Assembly: GCA_002505355.1 (NCBI GenBank)
Contig: DAUW01000055.1
Span: 633 to 15,102 of the forward strand
DNA: 14,470 nucleotides
Source: Euryarchaeota archaeon UBA229
GTDB lineage: Archaea; Thermoplasmatota; Poseidoniia; Poseidoniales; Poseidoniaceae
Direction: 5' to 3'
Below are positions 5,589 to 13,400 of this stretch, piece after piece. Below the pieces are notes generated by a model. That model was not told the origin of the DNA. It saw only the letters and a program-made list of their open reading frames with translations, and did not search any database. Numbering within the stretch: the stretch's first letter is position 1; every line of letters begins with the position of its first letter. Both the position numbers and the translations under genes were made by a program.

Positions 5589-7667
5589 TCATTCTTCCTC
5601 GAGATACTGTAACCCTATCTTAGCCTCAGATTGTTTTTGATTAATATAGATAAACACTATCACAATACCGACTACAGATGAAATTTGTAATACTGTGTTA
5701 GAGTATGATTTCAGTTCGGGTTCCCAAGAGTGCACTTTTATGACCACTCCATCATCTGACTCTTCTAGATAAATTAGATGATCTTCGAGTACTATCGGCC
5801 CCCATTGGTCTACTTCATCAGCAGTTAGGACGTGAGTGAAGTTATCTGCCAAGTACATGTAGAGAATTTCCCCGTCATAATATTCCTCAATTGGGTTGGT
5901 AGGGTCAAGAAAATCCTTCATTACCCAAGCAATAACTCCATCATTTATTGACGGGTCGTAAGAGGAATATTTACCATCACCAAGTAATCTAGACTCTCCG
6001 GTAGCCCTGTCTATCAGTACTATTCTATCAACCGACGTCACATTGACGGTTACCAAAATATAATTCCGGTCAAAGACCAAATCGATTATTGTTGAATTAG
6101 CCATGTTTGTTGGTGTCCCCCACTCTTCTAGGGTTTGTTCATCCTCCTCACTCGCTGATGCATTTATTGCATATGAGAGCGAACCGGTAAGTTCAAGATT
6201 GCTCAAGTATATCTTACTGGGTTCTGATGATTCGAAAAATACAAAATCATTGCCTTCACATTTGACATAGGTGATATTATTATTCGGAATCCCTAGATCT
6301 ATCGTGACTCCATTTAGCTTTTCAGCAGTTAATTCTCCATCCTTCAACGTCATCAAAACATACTCATTCCCAGTAAAGCACAACTCTGCATGTTCAACAT
6401 TTTCAATTGATTTTTGATAATGTACTACCTCTGGATAATCTATATCAACGACAAAAATAACACTGTTATTTGCCATCATCAATTTATCTCCAGTCAACTC
6501 ATATATCGAATCTGATGCAAGTGTTGGCTGGACAACCTCAATACCGTTATCGCTTAAATCAGCCAAGTCGTATAATTTCAATAATCTTCCATCTTCTGAG
6601 GTATTATCTATGGTCGCTAACCAACCATCGGCGCCAGATGCGCCCTCCGGTGCTTCAACACCTTCGGCAGGTAGTGATTGATGGGTCAAATCCCAGGTTA
6701 TTACCGAAGCAACGATTACTAAAACTAAAAATGCCATAATTCCGGTCTCCCTTGAACTAGGTCTGGCGAACCTAGCCGCGGTTTTGCCCAATTTACTACG
6801 GGCAATATTGTACGCCTTGCGCGGGTTTGTAAGCAAGGTTACCAAACGAGCATTGATGGTTCTCTCATCTAAAATACTCCACACTGGTTTCGAGGTTTTG
6901 TCAGCGAGGTTTACCGCAATGGAGGCTACTATCATACCTCCTGCGATATCTAAAATCCAATGTATCCCTAGGTATATGATAGCAAATGCTGTTAACATCA
7001 CATAACCAAGAACTATCTTTCTATAAAGTGCCCATCTCTCATCGTGGTCAAACCGCTTTATGCATAACCACACTGCATATGGAATTCCGATATGGAGTGA
7101 CGGCATACAATTAGTGAAAGGATCGATTCTACGGAACCAATCCGATATCTCAGGGTTTAATGAATAAGCAAGAGTCTCCATTTCAGGGATGTAAGCACCG
7201 GTAACTCTCACATTGAAAAATAAGTAAAATGGTACCGCCAGAATGTAAACCCAAGCAATGGTTAAGGTTACTCGGTCAGCCATCCATCGATCATCGAAAT
7301 AAGCAAAATAAAACACTGAAACATAGCAAATAAACATGAACCCTGCAACATAAAAATGAGTCAGTGTAACAGTAAGCCATTGAGCCTCGAAGAATTTCTG
7401 TACGTGCAGTACAAGATCGCCTTCGATAGCATAAATCCATGGTGTCATGTCAAGCCCGGTGCTAGCCATGAGGATTCTGTCAACTTCATCTAGCCCGTCC
7501 TTTGCATTGTAGATCATGAATAAAATTAGTACGTGAATCCAATACCGCCTGAAAAAATCAACAAATGTGGTAAGCTTCAGCTCCATCCACTTCGGCTTAA
7601 AGACTGGTAAGAGAATAACCCCGAGAGCGAGAGCAGATATCATCCACGTGAGATAAACACCTTGCAT
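5589..7667 (-). CDS. PAP2-family lipid phosphatase/transferase fused to an extracytoplasmic propeller-like domain
   Basis: Numbering is from ATG 7667 (692 residues); a TTG at 7673 would add two. The N-terminal third is a polytopic membrane domain with hydrophobic helices at about 3-21, 40-54, 98-123, 131-151, 188-203, 216-234 and 236-254. It bears NCMPSLHIGIP (His H192) and YLGIHWILDIAGG (His H236, Asp D240), the catalytic His/His/Asp set of PAP2 enzymes. The PSLH form, and the missing Arg before the second His, point to the AUR1/inositol-phosphorylceramide-synthase-like branch, so it may move or remove lipid phosphate headgroups. After another helix (310-326) come about 300 residues rich in beta-strands, with repeats of the form DPSINDGVIAW and GPIVLEDHLIYLEE that resemble TolB-like propeller blades. 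A final helix (about 657-675) and a short acidic tail follow. The substrate and the ligand of the propeller are unknown. Confidence 0.82.
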   Translation of the reverse strand: MQGVYLTWMISALALGVILLPVFKPKWMELKLTTFVDFFRRYWIHVLILFMIYNAKDGLDEVDRILMASTGLDMTPWIYAIEGDLVLHVQKFFEAQWLTVTLTHFYVAGFMFICYVSVFYFAYFDDRWMADRVTLTIAWVYILAVPFYLFFNVRVTGAYIPEMETLAYSLNPEISDWFRRIDPFTNCMPSLHIGIPYAVWLCIKRFDHDERWALYRKIVLGYVMLTAFAIIYLGIHWILDIAGGMIVASIAVNLADKTSKPVWSILDERTINARLVTLLTNPRKAYNIARSKLGKTAARFARPSSRETGIMAFLVLVIVASVITWDLTHQSLPAEGVEAPEGASGADGWLATIDNTSEDGRLLKLYDLADLSDNGIEVVQPTLASDSIYELTGDKLMMANNSVIFVVDIDYPEVVHYQKSIENVEHAELCFTGNEYVLMTLKDGELTAEKLNGVTIDLGIPNNNITYVKCEGNDFVFFESSEPSKIYLSNLELTGSLSYAINASASEEDEQTLEEWGTPTNMANSTIIDLVFDRNYILVTVNVTSVDRIVLIDRATGESRLLGDGKYSSYDPSINDGVIAWVMKDFLDPTNPIEEYYDGEILYMYLADNFTHVLTADEVDQWGPIVLEDHLIYLEESDDGVVIKVHSWEPELKSYSNTVLQISSVVGIVIVFIYINQKQSEAKIGLQYLEEE

Positions 7668-7697
7668 AACCAATTCTCCCCAATTTACCCTTGAGAC

Positions 7698-7707
7698 AAT
7701 TATACAT
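7698..7707 (-). promoter_or_regulatory. TATA-like box upstream of the PAP2 gene
   Basis: On the minus strand this reads tgtataattg, about 35 bases before the ATG at 7667. A ggggag at 7681-7676 lies 8 bases before that ATG and could act as a ribosome site. The box suggests that the PAP2 gene can be transcribed independently of the DUF971 gene. Confidence 0.35.
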
Positions 7708-7749
7708 CAAACCCTCGCCTTCACAGGGTAAAAATCAACCTTTCACGCC

Positions 7750-8100
7750 TTACCATGCGCCGTGAACATATGGCTTACCACCATCTGGGTCCTCATTGTT
7801 GGCCAAGGCCCACAATCGTTCAAATCGGTAGATGCCACTTGAGCAACCTTTGGTCCACTCAAATGCTAATGCGTATTTACCAACAGTCCTAACCTTGGGC
7901 TTCTCGGCAGCCATTGACTCAACTTCCCTACGCAATGCTTTGGCGGTTTCGTCCTCATTACGCAGTGGTGCACACTTCGCACAGGGACAGAAATAGCGAA
8001 TATCATCATAAGTAACAGAAAATTTGCTGCCTTCAGCATAGGTCAAATTCATGGCGGTATCTTGCCTTTCTAACCTGACTAGTTCTGGAATCTTAGACAT
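7750..8100 (-). CDS. DUF971 / GBBH-like N-terminal domain protein, Fe-S assembly partner of Mrp
   Basis: The 116-residue protein consists of a single DUF971 domain (the fold of the gamma-butyrobetaine hydroxylase N-terminus). Visible parts are LTYAEGSKFSVTYDDIRYFCPCAKCAPL (19-46), with C38, C40 and C43, and YALAFEWTKGCSSGIYRFERLWAL (76-99). In most relatives the second segment reads DGHxxGIY and its His completes a Cys3His metal site; here that His is Cys (C85), giving four cysteines. DUF971 is known at the C-terminus of plant HCF101, a [4Fe-4S] assembly ATPase whose core is Mrp-like. In this window the domain is separate and starts 10 bases after the Mrp stop, so the two are surely co-expressed. 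A basic, Glu-rich loop at about 47-72 is inserted between the metal segments. The domain call is good; the metal bound is inferred. Confidence 0.87.
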   Translation of the reverse strand: MSKIPELVRLERQDTAMNLTYAEGSKFSVTYDDIRYFCPCAKCAPLRNEDETAKALRREVESMAAEKPKVRTVGKYALAFEWTKGCSSGIYRFERLWALANNEDPDGGKPYVHGAW

Positions 8101-8110
8101 TTAAACTGCC

Positions 8111-9118
8111 TCAAATAATTTCTAGTCCTGGAGAATCCGAAGAACCTATTTGTGATTTTATTGCTTCTACGACCTTAGCAAAGGCAACTGCAGAGGCGCC
8201 ATCTGGCTCGCTAACAATGCGATGTACTCCGTCGTCTCCTCCCCTAACAAAACCGGGATCGAATGGCAATTCGCCAAGAAACGGAACGCCAAATTCTTCG
8301 GCGGTCGATTTGCCACCGCCCTGCTTGAAAATGTCAAGAGTCACGCTAAATCTGCCCTCTTCATCGGAGGTGGCTTGGTGCTTTTTCCCACCGGGCCCGG
8401 CTACCTCAACAACAGTTGCGGGGCTGGTAACGCCTGAAATTGTATAACCACTCATATTCTCAACAACACCCAATACTGGGACTTTCAATGACTCTGAGAA
8501 ATTTATCGATTTGCGACTATCAAGTAACGCAACGTCCTGAGGTGTAGTTACAATCACCATGCCATCGATATCGGGTAGTGATTGTGCTACTGTCAGTGGC
8601 TCATCAGAGGTGCCTGGAGGGAAATCAATTACCAGATAGTCGAGTTGACCCCATTCAACGTCGCCAATAAATTGTTGAATTGCTCCTAGTTTTATCGGTC
8701 CTCGCCATACTACAGGAGTGTCTTCATCCTCGAGTAGGAACGCCATCGAAATAACTTTGACCCCTAAGTGGCCTTGGGCTGGATGGATTCGACCCTGTTC
8801 AACGTGCAAACGCTTGCCGTCGAGGCCCATCATCTTAGGTACATTTGGCCCTGTGATATCAATATCTAATATTCCAACCGTATGACCCTGCTGAGCCAGT
8901 GATAGTGCTAATCCGGTTGATACTGTTGATTTGCCAACACCACCTTTTCCGGATAAAACCATGATTTTGTGTTTAATCTTTTTACCAATTTCTTGCATTG
9001 CCATCTTACGTCTCATGTTTGCATAAGCGCTCTCCATCTGTTTTTGTTGCTGAGGAGTTGGGCCGTCTGGCGAATCATCCGCTTTCGGATTGTGGGTGGT
9101 CACTGGTGAATCGGCCAT
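8111..9118 (-). CDS. mrp: Mrp/NBP35-family P-loop ATPase (Fe-S carrier type), lacking all cysteines
   Basis: Cytoplasmic P-loop ATPase of the Mrp/ApbC/Nbp35 group, whose usual role is to carry and deliver [4Fe-4S] clusters. From ATG 9118 (335 residues): a polar leader (1-25), a helix (about 26-50), the deviant Walker A GKGGVGKST (57-65), DIDITGPNVPKMMG (85-98), WRGPIKLGAIQQF (138-150), Walker B region DYLVIDFPPGTSDEP (160-174), and ENMSGY (220-225). In family members ENMS is followed closely by CPxC, which binds the cluster at the dimer interface. Here about 36 residues without cysteine (227-262, ending GRFSVTLDIF) take its place before GGG...VPFLGELPFDP resumes the normal pattern. No cysteine occurs anywhere in the protein. 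An in-frame TTG at 9136 would add 6 residues but nearly abuts the preceding stop codon. The family is certain; cluster binding is doubtful. Confidence 0.93.
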   Translation of the reverse strand: MADSPVTTHNPKADDSPDGPTPQQQKQMESAYANMRRKMAMQEIGKKIKHKIMVLSGKGGVGKSTVSTGLALSLAQQGHTVGILDIDITGPNVPKMMGLDGKRLHVEQGRIHPAQGHLGVKVISMAFLLEDEDTPVVWRGPIKLGAIQQFIGDVEWGQLDYLVIDFPPGTSDEPLTVAQSLPDIDGMVIVTTPQDVALLDSRKSINFSESLKVPVLGVVENMSGYTISGVTSPATVVEVAGPGGKKHQATSDEEGRFSVTLDIFKQGGGKSTAEEFGVPFLGELPFDPGFVRGGDDGVHRIVSEPDGASAVAFAKVVEAIKSQIGSSDSPGLEII

Positions 9119-9138
9119 GAATTTTCCAAATAACAATC

Positions 9139-9498
9139 CTACTTCAACCCATAGGTGTCTCCAAGAGAACTTTTCAATATGGAGTAATGAGTGAATATGG
9201 AGATTACCGGGAATAAAATCATCAGGTAGCCCAACGACATATCATTGTATGCCCAACCTAAGCCTACTGAGAGTGGCACTGCGATAATCGAAGAAAATAG
9301 ATACGTTGAACGGTAATTATCGGCTGATGTTTCAAGAAGTAAACACAATGGTCCACAAAAAAACGTCATTAAGCTAATACTTACCACAACAAAACAAAAT
9401 AAAAGTTCGTTGTCATTAGCGGCAAATATAATGTGTAAAACAAACATCGAAACAAAGATTAGCCCGAATAAGGATACAGCACGCAACTTACCAATCAT
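9139..9498 (-). CDS. Small four-helix membrane protein, unknown function
   Basis: Not a recognised family. From ATG 9498 the product has 119 residues and four hydrophobic helices at about 7-27, 31-55, 66-83 and 88-107, with very short loops, so nearly all of it lies in the membrane. C35, C48 and C52 fall within the second helix. The C-terminus is KSSLGDTYGLK. An in-frame TTG at 9552 would add 18 polar residues, but a TATA-like element at 9517-9525 sits about 23 bases before ATG 9498 and inside that extension, which favours the shorter form. It is the first gene of a minus-strand series: its stop lies 20 bases before the Mrp ATG, so it is probably co-transcribed with mrp and the DUF971 gene. 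That placement does not establish a role in Fe-S assembly. Confidence 0.65.
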   Translation of the reverse strand: MIGKLRAVSLFGLIFVSMFVLHIIFAANDNELLFCFVVVSISLMTFFCGPLCLLLETSADNYRSTYLFSSIIAVPLSVGLGWAYNDMSLGYLMILFPVISIFTHYSILKSSLGDTYGLK

Positions 9499-9516
9499 GC
9501 AGGAACAATTCAAACC

Positions 9517-9525
9517 AATAAATAG
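9517..9525 (-). promoter_or_regulatory. TATA-like box for the membrane-protein/mrp/DUF971 unit
   Basis: The minus strand reads ctatttatt about 23 bases upstream of ATG 9498, suggesting a leaderless transcript that starts at that codon and may continue through mrp and the DUF971 gene. Confidence 0.45.
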
Positions 9526-9561
9526 GCTGTCATAACTCTGACTGTTTCTCAATAGAAATAA

Positions 9562-9571
9562 TCTAAATATC
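9562..9571 (+). promoter_or_regulatory. TATA-like box for the phosphatase/arsenate reductase gene
   Basis: The element tctaaatatc is centred about 25 bases before the ATG at 9591, the spacing expected for a leaderless archaeal transcript. Confidence 0.5.
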
Positions 9572-9590
9572 TAGTTTCTGTAGATATACC

Positions 9591-9950
9591 ATGCGCATAT
9601 TATTTGTTTGTGTGGGCAATTCGTGCCGATCCCAAATGGCTGAAGGTATCGCCAAGTACCACGGTCATGAGGCTGCTTCCGCAGGCACTCACCCCGCCAG
9701 CCAAGTTTCAGAAAACGCGATAAAAGTGATGCAAAGCATGGGCATAGAGACCACTGGAATGAGTCCAAAAAGTATTGATTTATTCAATCCCGGAGATTTT
9801 GATCTTGTTATCTCTATGGGCTGTGGTGTTGAATGCCCAGCAATAAAACTTGATGATGATTGGCAGTTGGATGATCCGGTCGGTAAGTCGATGACAATCT
9901 TCCAGCAGACCGCAAATGAAATTGAACGTCGAATACTACTGCTTGAATGA
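9591..9950 (+). CDS. arsC: Low-molecular-weight phosphatase / thioredoxin-type arsenate reductase
   Basis: A 119-residue member of the LMW protein-tyrosine-phosphatase fold. The P-loop CVGNSCRS at residues 7-14 is the C(x)5R signature with nucleophile C7 and R13. The segment WQLDDPVGKS (91-100) carries the general-acid Asp of the DP motif. Between them, SMGCGVECPAI (76-85) adds C78 and C82. Arsenate reductases of this fold use extra cysteines there to relay a disulfide to thioredoxin, and the motif MGCGxxCP is typical of them, whereas pure tyrosine phosphatases usually lack it. Arsenate reductase is therefore the better guess, though the spacing of C78 and C82 differs from the Staphylococcus enzyme (from memory, C82 and C89). 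Length is a little short (usually 130-150). No arsenite pump or ArsR regulator is adjacent. The gene abuts convergent alba with no gap. Confidence 0.85.
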   Translation: MRILFVCVGNSCRSQMAEGIAKYHGHEAASAGTHPASQVSENAIKVMQSMGIETTGMSPKSIDLFNPGDFDLVISMGCGVECPAIKLDDDWQLDDPVGKSMTIFQQTANEIERRILLLE

Positions 9951-10274
9951 TTATTCTTCTTCTCGCTCCGGCAAATCGCCATGGCCGTCTAGTTCGATCC
10001 TGAGAACACTTACTGTCCGATCTCTACCGTCATCTGAAGGAATTACCTCGCTTTCACAACTTATTTCGCCGATAACTACTTCCTCAGGAAGGCTTTGAGC
10101 AATTATCCCGTTTCGTCGACGACAAACTTCGGCAACATCAACTGCTCGACCAATTGCAGCCCCTCTAGCAACCAACTCAAGATTGCGGTCACCCGCTTCC
10201 ATTGCCATAACTACTGCCCGTACATATGCGTGTAATGGTTTCTTGCCGATGAAAATCGTCCGTCTATCTGTCAT
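9951..10274 (-). CDS. albA: Alba, archaeal DNA/RNA-binding chromatin protein
   Basis: Small dimeric protein that coats DNA and also binds RNA. From ATG 10274 (107 residues): TIFIGKKPLHAYVRAV (6-21) holds the two lysines (K11, K12) that contact nucleic acid and, in other archaea, are subject to acetylation. LELVARGAAIGRAVDVAEVCRRR (32-54) is the hallmark second strand and helix, EEVVIGEISCESEVI (64-78) is the beta-hairpin strand, and TVSVLRIEL (87-95) is the last strand. The acidic tail DLPEREEE is slightly longer than in most Alba proteins. A TTG at 10304 would add 10 residues but is not needed by the family alignment. It is tail-to-tail with the phosphatase gene and sits downstream of tRNA-Gly on the same strand. 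It is one of the best archaeal markers in the window. Confidence 0.95.
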   Translation of the reverse strand: MTDRRTIFIGKKPLHAYVRAVVMAMEAGDRNLELVARGAAIGRAVDVAEVCRRRNGIIAQSLPEEVVIGEISCESEVIPSDDGRDRTVSVLRIELDGHGDLPEREEE

Positions 10275-10324
10275 GCTGAACCCTGTTTGACGATAAGGGT
10301 CCAACGGTTAAATGTTACTTAGGG

Positions 10325-10329
10325 AAAAA
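10325..10329 (-). terminator. Oligo-T terminator after tRNA-Gly
   Basis: On the minus strand a run of five T lies about nine bases after the tRNA 3' end. Short T runs on the sense strand terminate archaeal transcription. It also separates the tRNA from the alba gene. Confidence 0.5.
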
Positions 10330-10337
10330 CGTTGGTT

Positions 10338-10412
10338 TGGTGCGAGCGCCGGGACTCGAACCCGGGTTCAGGCGTTGGCAACGCCCGGTGATAACCACTA
10401 CACTACGCTCGC
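10338..10412 (-). tRNA. tRNA-Gly (anticodon GCC), with encoded CCA
   Basis: The minus strand folds as a complete cloverleaf. Acceptor GCGAGCG (10412-10406) pairs with CGCTCGC (10348-10342). The D-arm contains AGTGGTTA, and the anticodon stem GGGCG/CGCCT encloses loop TTGCCAA, giving anticodon GCC. The variable loop is four bases, and the T-arm is CCGGG-TTCGAGT-CCCGG. The discriminator is A (10341), followed by CCA in the genome (10340-10338). There is no intron. It reads GGC (and GGU by wobble) codons. It stands between the surface-protein gene and alba and has its own TATA box. Confidence 0.97.
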
Positions 10413-10436
10413 TGGGTAGTAAGCCCACCAAACAGG

Positions 10437-10446
10437 GGTATAAACC
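10437..10446 (-). promoter_or_regulatory. TATA box of tRNA-Gly
   Basis: The minus strand reads ggtttatacc, with tttata at 10444-10439. The centre lies about 29 bases before the tRNA 5' end, so transcription would begin a few bases upstream of the mature tRNA. This is a clear archaeal RNA promoter, placed in the 49-base gap after the surface-protein gene. Confidence 0.6.
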
Positions 10447-10461
10447 GTTATCGGAAACAAT

Positions 10462-13400
10462 TTATTCGAATCCAAATCTGTCATCTAAGTAGTCTTTACC
10501 TTTCCCTCGTCGGGCCAAAAATAAGACACTTGCACCGGCTACAATGGTAAATCCAATAAGAATTATTACTAACACTGAAGTAGAGATTGTGTCACTATCC
10601 AAACTTGGAATGATACTTACTTCCTCCTCAATGACAATTGTGACCGGGATAATCGCAGTTGCAACATCAAAACTGTCAATTGCTTGGATTTGAATTTCAT
10701 GAGTCCCGAGCGGAGTGCTACTACGAACGGACAATTGTACAGAGAATATTCCATCACCAGCAATCCGATCGCCATTAATTCCGTTGTCATTCATGTTCAC
10801 CCATCCGGACGGAGCCCCCAGCTGAGCAAACACTCCTAGATTTGCTCGTGCATTGGTGACGCCGTCTTGATCGCTAATTTCTGCCTCAAACACAACCAGC
10901 ATCGAATCTGCTTGCCTTGTATATCTTGTCAAGTCATCAACAACTATTGTTGGTGCCGAATTTTCCACCGTAATTTCGATAGGTATCACCTGATCATTTG
11001 GGATGTAATGTGGCCCATAGAGATGGTCAATATCACGTACACCATTCAGCCATACGTCGGTAATACCGACCTTACCCAGTCCGTCAACTAATACAAATTT
11101 GAGAGGCTGCTTACCCGGCGCCATACCTTCGGGGATTACCATCATAGTCGTCCAAATTCCTGATGAGTTGGTTAATGCAAGCAAATCTCCGCCATACTCC
11201 CTCAAGTCTAGGCTTACACTTGTTACCCCATGACCATCATAAGCCTCAACATTGACAACGATACTGGTGCCTCGAGGTCCTTGACTAGGGGATATCTCAG
11301 CGTGAGTCATGCGAGGGGCTTGGTTGGTGATTGTGATATTACTGGAATATGTTGCGACGAAATCAAATGAATCTGTGGCTGCTACAGTCAAAGAATATTC
11401 GCCAACTTCTAAACCCTGGACAATAATTCTTGTTGAGTATTTGTCATCACCGATAGCTTTGTCACCGTTAATTCCTCGGTCATTCATGACAACTATTCCC
11501 CCACCAATTGAATTGAGATCGACTGTTACCTGCTCAAGGTTCCAATCAACATCTGCAACCTCAGCCACAAGAGTTGCTACACTGCCACCCTCTGAAGTAA
11601 CAATTCCCTCAAGCAGATACAGCCCATTAATCACTGGAATAGAGTTATCTTCCGCAGTTACAACGGCTGGCGAAATTACTCTAGTAAGCAGTTGTGTTTC
11701 AGTGAAGTTTGCCATGTATTCCTCCTCACCGAATGGAATCTCTAATATCCTTGAGACACTGGAAATTAGCCCCTGTAGTGGACCCTGGTTGATTATCGCC
11801 CCATAGGCAGTGCCTCTGTCTGTGCTCTCGTAGATACCCGACCAGGTAACTACGCGGAAATTATGCCCATCACGTGGATCATTCGTAACGGCTTCAGCAG
11901 TTACGACTAACACTAGACTTTCGGTATCAGCCAGTCTAATTTTATCCCCCGGGTGCATTGGTATCGGCATCAGGCCAGTCTCTCTACTGACGGTAAGATT
12001 TCCCAACGCTTCGTCTACTTCGGGCGGCTCCGGCTGCCTTTCAATTGGGCTGCGCTCTGGAAATTCTTCACCACTTGACGAGTCTGCTCCTGTTTCTTCC
12101 CAAACCAACCTAACGGTTCGATTTTCCCAATCAGAGTAAATCACCTGATAATCCCAAGTTTGATTGTGAGTGGCACCTATTCCGGCACCATCAAAGAAGT
12201 TACCACCATTGACGCCTGTCAAGTTAAACCAAGACTCTTCGTGAATTACATTAACGGGAAATTGATCACCGGTAGCGTTGGCTTGTGTTCCTGTTAATTC
12301 AATGCCTCTTAACACTCCAAAATTGCCCTGAACATCGCCGGTGATATCACCATCAATATGAAGCTCATCAATCAAGGTTATTCCCAGTTCGGATTTGGTG
12401 TGGAATTGATAGATGGTACCGTTAATGGTAACTGATGATTCATTATCACTCTCTGAAAAACCAAACGTTCCAGAGCCAATTACCTCTTCGATATGAAAGG
12501 TTCTAACATCATCCACCCACGTTTCGCCCGAACTCAAACTACTGACATCAATGTCTAACCTAGCACCATCGTCGATGATAATCATGGTGGCTATTGCTTC
12601 GAAGCGCTGATCGTAAAATTTTCTCACCCCGTTTTCATCCAAAGTCTCTAAGAAAAACACACCAATCTCGCCATTGACGGATGTTGATGAATTGTCAGCA
12701 TCATCGGAGGCAATATCTAATACTCCCTGAGCATCGAGTTTCAAGCGCTCTGTAATGAAACCGTTAACCGTTGATCGATTTAATTCCGCACTGGTAACAT
12801 TGACCAATATTGCGGTTTCAACATCATCCTCTGTACTAGTTATTTGTAGGTGTCCCGACCCGATAGCCTCGAAAACTTGTGAGGTCAATACACCGTTTAC
12901 AGTGGTCTCATTTTTCCATATTGATTCAAGATTTAGAGATAGATTACTATTGCCAGATTCAGATGACTCAACAAATGCGATGCTCCCGTTACCAAGTTCC
13001 CATGATTCAACTGTTTGTCCCGCTCTTTGTTGCCAACCCTGTCCGGAAAAATCTAGATGAAAGCCTTGGGGTCCTTCTGACGTATTGTATGCTTGATCAA
13101 GCATCCAAGTCGTTTCTAGCATAATTTCGTGGTCTGCCATTGGTTGATTCCAAGTCCCTACCTCAAATTCTCTCACGACGACCAACGAATCGGTTAATTC
13201 TTGTCCGTTGTAATGGGTTACTGTAACAATAATTTCTACTGTATCTCCCCATGCTAAACTCGTATTTATCTCCAAATCTAATATTCGATAATCATCAACT
13301 AAGTCCCATGATTGAATAATATTGACGGCAAGTGTTTCACCATCTCTGACATGGTTAACGACCGACTCAACCTGATACGATGAGGTGTCCGTGAAAGTGA

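Noticed and set aside
9499..9552. TTG start giving 18 more residues to the four-helix membrane protein
   Set aside because: The best TATA-like box lies inside the extension, and the added part is polar and not needed; ATG 9498 begins directly at the first helix.
9689..9982. 97-codon reverse-strand frame overlapping the phosphatase gene
   Set aside because: It is antisense to a well-supported ArsC-type gene and shows no domain.
11309..11806. 165-codon open frame opposite the surface-protein gene
   Set aside because: It is the antisense of a Ser/Thr/Val-rich coding region, where stops are rare; it has no start signals and no recognisable domain.
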